From Nocardia beijingensis NBRC 16342 (GTDB lineage: Bacteria; Actinomycetota; Actinomycetes; Mycobacteriales; Mycobacteriaceae): a stretch of 52,705 bases of DNA. Of the stretch, positions 44,223 to 52,134 are shown one piece after another. Positions within the stretch are counted from its first letter, which is position 1; each line of letters begins with the position of its first letter. The DNA is taken from contig NZ_BDBC01000069.1 in NCBI RefSeq assembly GCF_001612785.1, positions 1 through 52,705 on the forward strand, in the 5' to 3' direction. Position numbers and translations under genes: made by a program. The notes under the pieces were generated by a model. That model had not been told where the DNA came from. It ran no database searches and saw only the letters and a program-made list of their open reading frames with translations.

Positions 44223-44906
44223 ATGACATCCCGGAGCCAGCCACCGCCGCAGCGCCGTCATCAGCAACTGCCCGACCGGGTCGCCGCTCACGTACGCGAG
44301 CAGATCATGTCCGGCGCCATGCGGCCGGGCGACTTCCTGCGGATGGAACCCATCGCCGAGGCAGTCGGCGTCAGTGTGACGCCCGTACGCGAGGGTCTCT
44401 TGACGCTCAGCAGCGAGGGTTTCGTCACGCTGGTGCCGCGGCGCGGTTTCGTCGTCGCCGCGTTCAGCCGCCAGGACGTGCGGGACCTGTTCTGGGCGCA
44501 GAGCAAGTTGGCCGGCGAACTGGCGGCCCGCGCCGCGCAAACGGCGACCCCACACGATCTCGTACTCCTGCGAACCCTGATCGCCGCATCCGTCGCGGCG
44601 AGCGACGCGGGCGACACCGCGCGCATCATCGCGCTCGGCCACGAATTCCACCGCGCCGTGAACCTTCTCGCCGACTCGGATCGCCTGGCACGCCTGCTGG
44701 CGGGGATCGTGCACCAGCTGCCGAACAGCTTCTACGCCTCGCTGGAATCCGACGCGGCGACCACAGCATCCGAACACGCCGAGCTGGTAGCCGCGCTGGA
44801 GCGACGGGATACCCACAGGGCGCGCGCGCTCGCCGAAACCCATATCGCGGACGGCGCCGATTTCGTCGTGGACACACTTGATCAACGGGGAATCTGGGCC
44901 GAATGA
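44223..44906 (+). CDS. GntR-family regulator with FCD domain
   Basis: 227 residues. The winged helix lies at residues 18-80 (LPDRVAAHVREQIMSG, MEPIAEAVGVSVTPVREGLLTLSSEG). The helical FCD domain carries the metal/ligand histidines and acidic residues expected of the family (HEFHRAV, ASEHAELVAALERRD, AETHIADGAD). FCD regulators commonly repress catabolic operons and respond to small organic acids or acyl-CoAs. It begins 4 nt after the MaoC stop as the last gene of the operon, a typical autoregulated layout. It is the strongest candidate to bind the AT-rich blocks at 39908-39998. Confidence 0.9.
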   Translation: MTSRSQPPPQRRHQQLPDRVAAHVREQIMSGAMRPGDFLRMEPIAEAVGVSVTPVREGLLTLSSEGFVTLVPRRGFVVAAFSRQDVRDLFWAQSKLAGELAARAAQTATPHDLVLLRTLIAASVAASDAGDTARIIALGHEFHRAVNLLADSDRLARLLAGIVHQLPNSFYASLESDAATTASEHAELVAALERRDTHRARALAETHIADGADFVVDTLDQRGIWAE

Positions 44907-45084
44907 ACGTTCCGGTCAACCGACCGATCAGTATGTCCAATTTCTGGAACGCTTCGCGGTACGTTCGTTCGTAGTTTCGGTGCGCACAAGCCCACTGAGA
45001 CACCGGGCGCGGGTCCGGCCGTCCGCACAATCTATCGCGAAGTCGCAGCCCCGCGACCGACGACCAAACCTGCAGGAGATCGCG

Positions 45085-45960
45085 ATGGCAAGGGCGAAGC
45101 CGCTGGCCGGGCGCACGATGATCATGTCGGGCGGTTCCCGCGGGATCGGATTGGAGATCGCGCGCCGCGCCGCCGCCGACGGCGCGAACGTCACATTGCT
45201 GGCGAAGACGGACGCGCCCCATCCGAAACTACCGGGCACGATCCATGCGGCCGCGGCCGAACTGGAGGCCGCAGGCGGGGCGGTCCTGAAGTTCGTCGGC
45301 GACGTACGCAGCGACGAACAGGTCGAGGCAGCTGTCCAGCAGACGATCGACCGCTTCGGCGGCATCGACATCGTCGTCAACAACGCCTCCGCAATCGATC
45401 TGTCCTCGACCGACGACATCTCGATGAAGAAATACGACCTGATGCAAGACATCAACTGCCGCGGCAGCTTCCTGCTCGCGAAGCTGTGCCTGCCACACCT
45501 GCGGAAATCGGCCACCGAAGGTCGCAACCCGCACGTTCTCACGCTGTCCCCGCCGCTGAACCTGAACCCGGCATGGGCGGGTCGAATGCCCGCCTACACG
45601 ATCGCGAAGTACGGAATGTCGCTCACCACGCTGGGTCTCGCGGAAGAGCTACGGTCCGACCGCATCGCGGTCAACTCGTTGTGGCCACGAACCACAATCG
45701 CCAGCGCGGCGGTACGCAACATCCTCGGAGGTGAACAGATGATCGCGAAATCGCGAACACCGGGGATCATGGCGGACGTGGCGTATCTCGTATTGACCTC
45801 TCCCGCAACCGAAACCACGGGAAACTTCTTCATAGACGACGACGTATTGGCCGCCCACGGTGTCACCGATTTCGAACAATATCGCGTAGTCCCCAGCGAC
45901 ACCGAGCTCGACCTCGACCTCTTCCTCGACGGCTGGCACATCACATCGACCCGCAGGTGA
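45085..45960 (+). CDS. SDR oxidoreductase, HSDL2/citronellol-dehydrogenase-like
   Basis: 291 residues. The sequence follows the HSDL2-like SDR subfamily: SGGSRGIG at 15-22, LLAKTDAPHPKLPGTIH, NNASAI, HVLTLSPP, YTIAKYGMS with catalytic Tyr and Lys, and a TGNFFIDDDVLAAHGVTDF end. Related bacterial enzymes occur in acyclic-terpene (citronellol) catabolism and in fatty-acid pathways; the substrate here is not known. ATG 45085 has CAGGAG before it. It is separated from the GntR gene by 178 bp without a visible AT block, so it may have its own promoter. C-terminal residues after 270 are acidic and variable. Confidence 0.88.
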   Translation: MARAKPLAGRTMIMSGGSRGIGLEIARRAAADGANVTLLAKTDAPHPKLPGTIHAAAAELEAAGGAVLKFVGDVRSDEQVEAAVQQTIDRFGGIDIVVNNASAIDLSSTDDISMKKYDLMQDINCRGSFLLAKLCLPHLRKSATEGRNPHVLTLSPPLNLNPAWAGRMPAYTIAKYGMSLTTLGLAEELRSDRIAVNSLWPRTTIASAAVRNILGGEQMIAKSRTPGIMADVAYLVLTSPATETTGNFFIDDDVLAAHGVTDFEQYRVVPSDTELDLDLFLDGWHITSTRR

Positions 45961-46269
45961 GCAACATGCAATGCCTCTCGCTTCGCTGACCGTCGACCGC
46001 CGGAATACCGGTTCGCGAACGCGCCGTGGCATAGATGTTGCCGGAGATCGGATAGGAGATGTCGGCCGAGAGTTCCCAGGACAGCGCCTTGACGCTGACC
46101 CCGTTCGAGTTGTCGGTATCATGATCGTCGCACTTCTCCTTCCTGTTTCACCTCGGTTCGGCGCACCGGCCTCCGCTCTGAGGTGATCAGTGGCATCCAG
46201 GCCCGCGCACCTTCCAGCATCCCCTCAGCTACTGGTGTTGCGGAGGGGATGACTCACAGGGTGCAGCTG
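45961..46269. other. Region without a recognisable gene
   Basis: About 310 bases. On the minus strand a good GGAAGGAG lies before an ATG near 46122, but the frame has no family resemblance. Neighbouring relics suggest decayed coding sequence. No hairpin terminator stands out after the SDR stop. Confidence 0.35.
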
Positions 46270-46575
46270 TCACGCCGTGTGGAACTTTTCGGCGACTTCG
46301 GGTAATGAGCGATACGGTGCGTCCTTGGTTGCCGCCGTGGCGCCGCCGTGACAACTAGTCCGACCCCGGTGATCCACGCCGACAGATCGCTGGCGAAGAA
46401 CAGCGCCGCGTTCGCCATGTCCTGCGCCGTACCGGCCCGCCCGATGAGCGTTTCACCGCCGATACAGTTGGCCACCTCGGTCAAGAATGCGGCTTCCCCG
46501 TCGGGCTCGATCTGGAACGTGGTCGTGATGATCGAGGCCAGTACCCCCGGGCGGGAGGGCGTCGGATCGTGCCGG
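46270..46575 (-). pseudogene. C-terminal relic of an SDR gene with a one-base deletion
   Basis: Minus-strand translation reads RPGVLASIITTTF, then GETLIGRAGTAQDMANAALF and FASDLSAWITGVGLVV, the C-terminal half of a classical SDR. At that point the frame breaks: removing one G from the expected GAC codon of VVDGGA shifts it, and the other frame continues GGATAATKDAPYRSLPEV to a natural TGA at 46270-46272. The N-terminal half, including the NAD motif and catalytic Tyr-Lys, is absent upstream, where the cupin promoter begins. The copy is therefore truncated and frameshifted. Confidence 0.7.
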
Positions 46576-46583
46576 TACGCAGG

Positions 46584-46640
46584 GATATTTAATATTGCCG
46601 CTGCCCAGTTGCAGCGTTACGTTTAATATAATATATAGTG
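46584..46640. promoter_or_regulatory. AT-only blocks before the cupin gene
   Basis: GATATTTAATATTG (46584-46597) and AATATAATATATAG (46625-46638) lie 79 and 38 nt before the cupin start, about 41 bp (four helical turns) apart. The second matches the core of the blocks at 39984 and 20108. Confidence 0.5.
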
Positions 46641-46675
46641 ACACCGAGCACACATCATCTCGGGAAAGGAACGTC

Positions 46676-47203
46676 ATGGGTGGCGAACACCTGAACAAGA
46701 CGGCGCGGCGAGTGATCGCGGGGCTGGATGCCGATGGCAAGTCGACGGTAGTCGCGGACGAGAACACCGCCACCCGGGTGGCCCTTCCGGCGTTCACGGT
46801 CAACGACGTCTGGCGGGTCGATTCCCTGCCCGGCCGGTACCAGGACGAGGACACGTTGAAACCGGATGTGGAACTCGATCCGCCGGCCAACGGCCTGGTG
46901 GTCCGGCTCGCCACCTTCCCCCCGGACAGCGAGATCGATCCCGCGGTGTACGCGGAGTCGATCGGAAACCTGCACGGCGAAGACGCCAACGCCGACAGTG
47001 AGGGCATCGTCGGCCTGCACGCGACGGAGACCATCGATATCGCCACGATCCTCGACGGTGAGATATACGCGCTCTACGAAACCGGCGAAACCCTGCTGCG
47101 CGCCGGCGACACCGTGATCAACCGCGGCATCAAACATGCCTGGAGCAACCGGACCGACAAACCCGTGACGATGGTCGCGGTCATGCTGCCGGCGAAGGAC
47201 TGA
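46676..47203 (+). CDS. Cupin-domain protein
   Basis: 175 residues with a single C-terminal cupin barrel: HATETIDIATILDGEIYALYE, then GDTVINRGIKHAWSNRTDKP with the second-motif His. The first motif is partly degenerate (few His), so metal binding is uncertain. Similar small cupins in actinobacterial catabolic clusters are annotated only by domain; isomerase, dioxygenase or binding roles are all possible. ATG 46676 follows AAAGGAA and matches the start of similarity. It is followed after 9 nt by an SDR, forming a two-gene operon closed by a terminator. Confidence 0.82.
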   Translation: MGGEHLNKTARRVIAGLDADGKSTVVADENTATRVALPAFTVNDVWRVDSLPGRYQDEDTLKPDVELDPPANGLVVRLATFPPDSEIDPAVYAESIGNLHGEDANADSEGIVGLHATETIDIATILDGEIYALYETGETLLRAGDTVINRGIKHAWSNRTDKPVTMVAVMLPAKD

Positions 47204-47212
47204 GGAGTTTTC

Positions 47213-48103
47213 ATGCTGTCATTCGACGGACGCGTCGCCGTCGTCACCGGCTCGGGACGTGGCCTCGGCGCCTCGCACGCCAAGTTCCTGGCATCCCGGG
47301 GTGCGGCGGTGGTGATCAACGATCTGGGCGGTTCGGCTCAGGGCACCGGGGCCAGTTCTGGTCCAGCGGAGGAAGTGGTGGCCGACATCGTTGCCGCCGG
47401 GGGACGCGCGGTGGCGAACTTCGACTCGGTCACCGAGAACCCGGAAGGCATCGTGCAGACCGCGATCGACGCGTTCGGACGCCTCGACATCCTGGTCAAC
47501 AACGCCGGCATCAACCAGGCGCACGCCTTCGGCCCCGATATCCTGCCATCGATCCGGCAGCACATGGAGGTGCATTTCTTCGGCACCGCCGGGGTCACCG
47601 CCGCCGCCTGGCCGCACCTGATCGAGAGCGGATCCGGGCGCGTCGTGAGCACCACCTCCCCCACCCTGATCGGCTTCCCGCAGCAGACCCCCTACGTCGC
47701 CGCCAAGGGCGCGATCTTCGCCTTCACCCGGACTCTGGCCCTCGAGGGCCAGGAGGTGGGCATCAAGGTCAACGCGATCGCTCCGACCGCGGCGACCCGG
47801 ATGTCCGACGAGGCGGATCTGCCCGACGAGTTCAAGCAGTTCATGCGCGACAACCTGCCGACCTCGCTGGTCAGCCCCGTAGTGGCGTATCTGGCGCACG
47901 AGGACTGCGCGATCAACGGCGAGGTGCTCCAAGCTCAGGGCGGCGAAGTGCAGCGGCTGGTACTCGGTTTCAACGAGGGCTTCACGAGCAAGGACCTCAC
48001 CCCGGAGTTGGTGCAGCAGCACATCGACCAAATCCTCGATCCCGCAACACATGTTCCGTTCAAGACGATCGACGAGCAGGATCTCAGCGCGGTGGGCAAG
48101 TAG
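47213..48103 (+). CDS. SDR oxidoreductase, MFE2/17beta-HSD4-like
   Basis: 296 residues. TGSGRGLGASHAKFLASRGA with VVINDLGG and the SSGPAEEVVADI segment are typical of the SDR domain of multifunctional enzyme type 2 and its bacterial homologues. NNAGINQ, STTSPT and PYVAAKGA supply the catalytic Asn, Ser, Tyr and Lys. Such enzymes act on (3R)-hydroxyacyl-CoAs, including branched and steroid side-chain substrates. GAGGAG precedes ATG 47213. It forms a unit with the cupin gene. (R)-specific MaoC hydratases elsewhere in the window would supply matching (R)-3-hydroxyacyl-CoAs. Confidence 0.88.
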   Translation: MLSFDGRVAVVTGSGRGLGASHAKFLASRGAAVVINDLGGSAQGTGASSGPAEEVVADIVAAGGRAVANFDSVTENPEGIVQTAIDAFGRLDILVNNAGINQAHAFGPDILPSIRQHMEVHFFGTAGVTAAAWPHLIESGSGRVVSTTSPTLIGFPQQTPYVAAKGAIFAFTRTLALEGQEVGIKVNAIAPTAATRMSDEADLPDEFKQFMRDNLPTSLVSPVVAYLAHEDCAINGEVLQAQGGEVQRLVLGFNEGFTSKDLTPELVQQHIDQILDPATHVPFKTIDEQDLSAVGK

Positions 48104-48147
48104 GACAGTCCACAGCTGTCGCGTCAGGGCAGCTGATGTCGCGACGA

Positions 48148-48184
48148 AAAGCGCGGCGGCCGGTACTCGCGGCCGACGCGCTTT
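48148..48184. terminator. Hairpin between convergent SDR and P450 genes
   Basis: AAAGCGCG (48148-48155) pairs with CGCGCTTT (48177-48184); the stem continues inward through GGCC with a mismatch. The A and T tracts at the base make it usable in both directions. Confidence 0.7.
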
Positions 48185-48216
48185 CACTTGGCGCGCTCGA
48201 CTTTCGGCCGTCGAAG

Positions 48217-49461
48217 TCAGCCCACGCTCAGCGGTGGCGACGGTGGGAACACGACGGGGAGCTCGGTCAGCGCCCGATGGAACGGGCCGGGGCGCCAGCT
48301 CAGTTCGTCCGCCGGCACCGCGAGCCGTATCTCGGGCAGGGCGTCGAGCAGTTGATCGACCGCGTCCTGCGCGACCAGATAGGCCACCGATCGGGCCGGG
48401 CAGGCATGGAGCCCGACACTCCACGACAGATGGGAACTGTTGTCGACGTATTCGCCGACTACGACCGAGGGATCGTTGTTGCACGCGGCCATGCTGATGA
48501 CGACCGGCTGGTGCGCCGGCAGCCAGACGCCGTCGATGAGCATCGGCTGCCGGGGAAAGGTCGTGCACATATTGGCGAGCGGCGGGTCGGTGAACAGCAC
48601 CTCGTCCAGTGCAGCTCGGGTGGTCATGCTGCCGCCGAGCAGCCCGCCCGCGAACCGGTCTTCGGTGAGCAGCATGCGCACCGTGTTGACGATCAGATTG
48701 TGCAGCGGTTCGATCCCCGCACCGTAGAAGCTGAACAACTGCGCGATCATCTCGTCCTGGTTCAGCTGCACCGAATGCCGCAGCAGCCGCGAGGTGATGT
48801 CGTTGCCCGGCTCCTCCCGGCGCAGCGCGATCAGGTCTGCCAGCGCCGCGATGAGCAGCGCCTCGGCCTCGTCGGTCTCGGCACCGTCGAATATCGCGGA
48901 GAAGGCGTCGGCAGCACGGCGGCCGATATCGGCGGGGCAGCCGAGCAGCGAATTGACCACCTGGAAGGTGAGCGGATAGGCGTACTCGGTGATGATCTCC
49001 GCGGTCCCGGTCGTGCAGAACGCATTGATCAGCGGAACCGCGATCTGCTCCACCGTACGGCGCAGCGCGAACATTTCTACCTCGCGCAACGCGGCCACGG
49101 TGGGGGTGCGATAGCGGGCGTGTTCGGCTCCGGCGTTGCGAAAGGCGTTGGGCCGCCATCCCATCAGCGGGAGTACCGGGCAGCCGGCCGGTATCCGCGG
49201 CTGCCAATGACGGGGATCGGCCGGGAAGTGTTCGGGGTCGTTGAGAATCCGCCGTGCGACCTGGTAGTCGATCACCAGGGTGGCGGGTACGCCCGGCGCG
49301 AGGTCGATCGGCACAAGCGCGCCGAACCGCTCACGCATCTCGCGGTAGATCCGATGCGGGTCGGCGGCGAACTCTTCGGTGTACAGGGGGATTCGAGGGC
49401 CACTGCCGTCGACCGGCGAACCGTGGCGGACCGGACCGGGAGGCTGCGATGAGGTGATCAT
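48217..49461 (-). CDS. Cytochrome P450 lacking the ExxR arginine (CYP157-like features)
   Basis: 414 residues. The heme-binding loop is SWSVGLHACPAR with proximal Cys354. The K-helix normally reading ExxR is Glu287-Val-Leu-Phe290, so the arginine is replaced by Phe. The I-helix, normally AGxDT, is GAGIEPLHN. Loss of ExxR is known in Streptomyces CYP157-family P450s, and the flanking DPPLAN and GVWLPAHQPVVISMAACN resemble that group. No redox partner is encoded nearby. ATG 49461 has CGGAG upstream. AT-rich DNA (49566-49594) lies about 105 nt before the start. The substrate is unknown. Confidence 0.85.
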   Translation of the reverse strand: MITSSQPPGPVRHGSPVDGSGPRIPLYTEEFAADPHRIYREMRERFGALVPIDLAPGVPATLVIDYQVARRILNDPEHFPADPRHWQPRIPAGCPVLPLMGWRPNAFRNAGAEHARYRTPTVAALREVEMFALRRTVEQIAVPLINAFCTTGTAEIITEYAYPLTFQVVNSLLGCPADIGRRAADAFSAIFDGAETDEAEALLIAALADLIALRREEPGNDITSRLLRHSVQLNQDEMIAQLFSFYGAGIEPLHNLIVNTVRMLLTEDRFAGGLLGGSMTTRAALDEVLFTDPPLANMCTTFPRQPMLIDGVWLPAHQPVVISMAACNNDPSVVVGEYVDNSSHLSWSVGLHACPARSVAYLVAQDAVDQLLDALPEIRLAVPADELSWRPGPFHRALTELPVVFPPSPPLSVG

Positions 49462-49565
49462 GAACGTACTCCGGACTGTCGAGCAACCGATGCGGACCGC
49501 CGGTCGAGTACGACAGCGGCGGCCGATCGGGATGGTATCCAAAGACGCTCGATGCGCGTAGGAAG

Positions 49566-49594
49566 TTGAATATATCCCACACTTAATGTTATCC
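49566..49594. promoter_or_regulatory. AT-rich promoter region of the P450 gene
   Basis: TTGAATATATCCC and CACTTAATGTTATCC lie 105-133 nt upstream of the P450 start, contrasting with the GC-rich surroundings. The GAATATAT core recalls the other AT blocks. Confidence 0.3.
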
Positions 49595-49614
49595 GTTGCC
49601 ATTGTGCCGGGTCC

Positions 49615-50142
49615 CGTCGTCGACGAGCTCGATCAGCACGCCACCGGTCGCAGATCCGCCGACTGCGCCAGATCCACGGCCGCCTCGGTATGGCCGCGGC
49701 GAACGAGGACGCCGCCGTCCCGGTAGCACAGCGGGAAACATGTCCGAGCCGGTCCGAGTCGGCAGGCGTGGACGCCGGGTCGGCCAGCGTCCGGATCGTG
49801 CGCGCTCGGTCGGCAGCCGAAATACCCTTTTTCACACCGGTTCTCGTATAAACCGACACAGCGAACGCGGTGCTCATGCGGTCCTGGTTGTGCGTCGTCA
49901 TCGGCGCTGGCCAGGCGGTCGAGCCACTCCCCCGCCATCGGCGCGCATATCACTCCGCTCGAGTGGCGGACAGCCTGCAATTCGGGCGTGGCGTGCTGGG
50001 CGGCGAAGACGATGTCGCCCTCGTTTTCGCGGCCCGCGTCGTCGATGACGACGACGGGACGCCCCGCCGCGATTTCGGAGGTCGCCCTCTCCACAATGTC
50101 CAGCCGATCTGTCGATCCATCACCTCCACCTTCCCTTCTCAC
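49615..50142 (-). pseudogene. ribB: ribB-type (3,4-dihydroxy-2-butanone-4-phosphate synthase) relic with several frameshifts
   Basis: From ATG 50142 the minus strand reads RLDIVERATSEIAAGRPVVV and DDAGRENEGDIVFAAQ, the unmistakable start of RibB/RibBA. It continues as SSGVICAPMAGEWLDRL before leaving frame near 49880. A second frame supplies MTTHNQDRMSTAFAVSV and ISAADRARTIRTLADP, and the first frame returns with YRDGGVLVRRGHTEAAVDLA. A last shift is needed beyond 49633. The GTP cyclohydrolase II half of RibBA is absent. The protein cannot be made intact, so this is a decaying extra copy, not the riboflavin gene. Confidence 0.85.
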
Positions 50143-50154
50143 CGCATGCCGACG

Positions 50155-50410
50155 TCACATCCTCCGCGACAGAAGCGCATTCGCCATGCCACCTGCCTCG
50201 CAGACCGTCTGGAATCCGAGGCGGCCTCCGGTGTCCTCCAACGCGTGCAGCGTGGTCATAAACATCGCATCCGGTGGCACCGAGCGGATAACCGCGCGCT
50301 ATCGCCCCGCCGCGAGGATTCACCCGATCGATGTCGGTGCCCGATTCCGCGTGCCATGCCAGCGGAACCGAGGCGAATGCCTCCCGAAAAGTTCTTCCAC
50401 CGCGCTGCAG
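50155..50410 (-). pseudogene. C-terminal thiolase relic with frameshift
   Basis: Minus-strand frames read REAFASVPLAW and DRVNPRGGAIARGYPLGATG, equivalent to NEAFA and NPRGGAIALGHPLGATG of thiolases but with His-to-Tyr and Leu-to-Arg changes. After a frameshift the text is MTTLHALEDTGGRLGFQTVC and EAGGMANALLSRRM, ending at TGA 50155-50157. Only the last third of the gene remains and the active-site His is lost. It abuts the ribB relic in the same orientation. Confidence 0.8.
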
Positions 50411-50580
50411 CGGGTCGTTTGTAATAGATCCGCGGTAGCACACCGTGGTGCGGCGAGATTTCTGCACAGCCGTGAGCTGGGGATTCGATGAGCGGCTGAC
50501 GGTGGTGGGCAAAACAAGACTGTTTGTTCACTGTGTTTCTCGGCATGCTGGCACAGCCGATCCGAGAGAGGAAACCGCTG

Positions 50581-51942
50581 ATGACGACTACGTCCGACGC
50601 CGGCACGCCGCTGCATCTGGCCGGGAACAACGCCCCGGTCACCGAGGAAGTCAGTGTGGAACCCACCGAAGTGACCGGGCAGATCCCGCCCGAACTGGAC
50701 GGGGTGTTCGTGCGCAATGGACCCAACCCGCGCACCGGATGGTCACCGCACTACTTCGCCGGCGACGGCATGGTCCACGCGGTCGCCCTGTCGGGCGGAC
50801 GCGCACGCTGGTATCGCAACCGCTACGTGCGCACACCGCTGTACGCCAATCCCGGCCGATCCCGTGCGGAACTCGCCTTCGATCCCGTCACCGCGACGAT
50901 GGACTACCGGGTCACCACCGCCAACACCCACCTCCTCGCCCACGCCGGCCGCCTTCTGGCCCTCGAGGAGGGCGGCTTCCCCTACCAACTCACCCCCGAC
51001 CTCGACACCCTGGGGCCCTTCACCTTCGGCGACGCACTGACGACCCCGATGACCGCGCACCCCAAGGTCTGTCCCGCAACCGGGGAACTCCTGTTCTTCG
51101 GGTCCCGGCTACGACCGCCGTATCTGACCTATTACCGCGCATCCCCGGCTGGGGAGATTCTGCGAACGCAGATTGTCGAGATTCCGCGCGCGACGATGAT
51201 GCATGATTTCGCCATCACCGAACACCACGTGGTGTTCATGGACCTACCGGTGGTCTTCGATCTCGCCGCGCCGGGCGGACCGGGGTGGCGATGGGAAGAC
51301 ACACACCGAGCCCGGTTCGGGGTGATGGCCCGCGACGGCGGCCCGGTCCGCTGGTTCGACGTTGAGCCCTGCTACGTCTGGCACACCCTCAACGCCTTCG
51401 AAGCCGACGGCATCCTCACCCTGACCGGCACGCGAGTGCCGAGTCTGTGGCGTGGCGGTAGCGCCGACATCAGCGGCGGGTTGCCCAACCTGCACCGATG
51501 GAAGCTGAACCTGATCAACGGCACAGTCACCGAGGAACAGATCGACGACGAAGCCGTCGAATATCCACGCGTGGCCGACACCGTCGTCGGGCTCCCCCAC
51601 CGGTTCGGCTACGTGACCAGCTTCTCCCTCGAGGCCCGGCCGTCGCGGTCGTGCATCCACCGCTACGACCTCAGCGCCGATTCCATCCGGCACACCCACC
51701 GGCTACCGGACGGTCACACCTGCGGCGAAGCGGTCTTCGTCCCCCGCCACGGCGCCATCGGTGAAAACGACGGATACCTGCTCACCTTCGCCCACGACCG
51801 CGCCCGCGGAACCGGATACCTGCTGATCCTCGACGCGAGCGACCTCGCCGGTGCACCCCTCACCGAGGTCCACCTGCCCGTGCGTGTTCCCACCGGCTTC
51901 CACGGCATCTGGATATCCCATCCGTGGCAACCCCTGAAATAG
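50581..51942 (+). CDS. Carotenoid-cleavage-type dioxygenase (RPE65/lignostilbene dioxygenase family)
   Basis: 453 residues. The four iron-ligating histidines of the seven-bladed propeller are present: His160 (TAHPKV), His208 (MMHDFAIT), His268 (VWHTLNAFE) and His441 (TGFHG). The N-terminal GVFVRNGPNP and HYFAGDGMVHAV motifs are characteristic. Members split C=C bonds of carotenoids, apocarotenoids or stilbenes to two aldehydes with O2. ATG 50581 follows AGAGGAAA. It is a single-gene unit between relics and the IS remnant. If it belongs to the catabolic set, the aldehydes could feed the two ALDHs; that link is speculative. Confidence 0.9.
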   Translation: MTTTSDAGTPLHLAGNNAPVTEEVSVEPTEVTGQIPPELDGVFVRNGPNPRTGWSPHYFAGDGMVHAVALSGGRARWYRNRYVRTPLYANPGRSRAELAFDPVTATMDYRVTTANTHLLAHAGRLLALEEGGFPYQLTPDLDTLGPFTFGDALTTPMTAHPKVCPATGELLFFGSRLRPPYLTYYRASPAGEILRTQIVEIPRATMMHDFAITEHHVVFMDLPVVFDLAAPGGPGWRWEDTHRARFGVMARDGGPVRWFDVEPCYVWHTLNAFEADGILTLTGTRVPSLWRGGSADISGGLPNLHRWKLNLINGTVTEEQIDDEAVEYPRVADTVVGLPHRFGYVTSFSLEARPSRSCIHRYDLSADSIRHTHRLPDGHTCGEAVFVPRHGAIGENDGYLLTFAHDRARGTGYLLILDASDLAGAPLTEVHLPVRVPTGFHGIWISHPWQPLK

Positions 51943-52134
51943 GTGGCAATGCCGTCCTCCCGATCCAGGACGCTCGGTCAGGGCCTCGCTCCAGTCAAGC
52001 GATTGGCCGGATGCAGTTGTGCGCAACGGCTTCGAGTGCTGTCCGTGATGCCGCCGCCCGCACATTTCCGAGAAATCCGGAGCTGAGTATCTACACGGAT
52101 AACGGTCTGTTGTCCGGGAATATCATCGGGTCGC

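Noticed and set aside
44907..45084. Possible palindromes (GAACGTTC) and repeated ACGTTC in the GntR/SDR gap
   Set aside because: Too short to distinguish from chance, although the region probably holds the SDR promoter.
50512..50527. Inverted repeat AACAA-N5-TTTGTT before the dioxygenase gene
   Set aside because: Short and imperfect, without a second copy in the window; not enough to call an operator.
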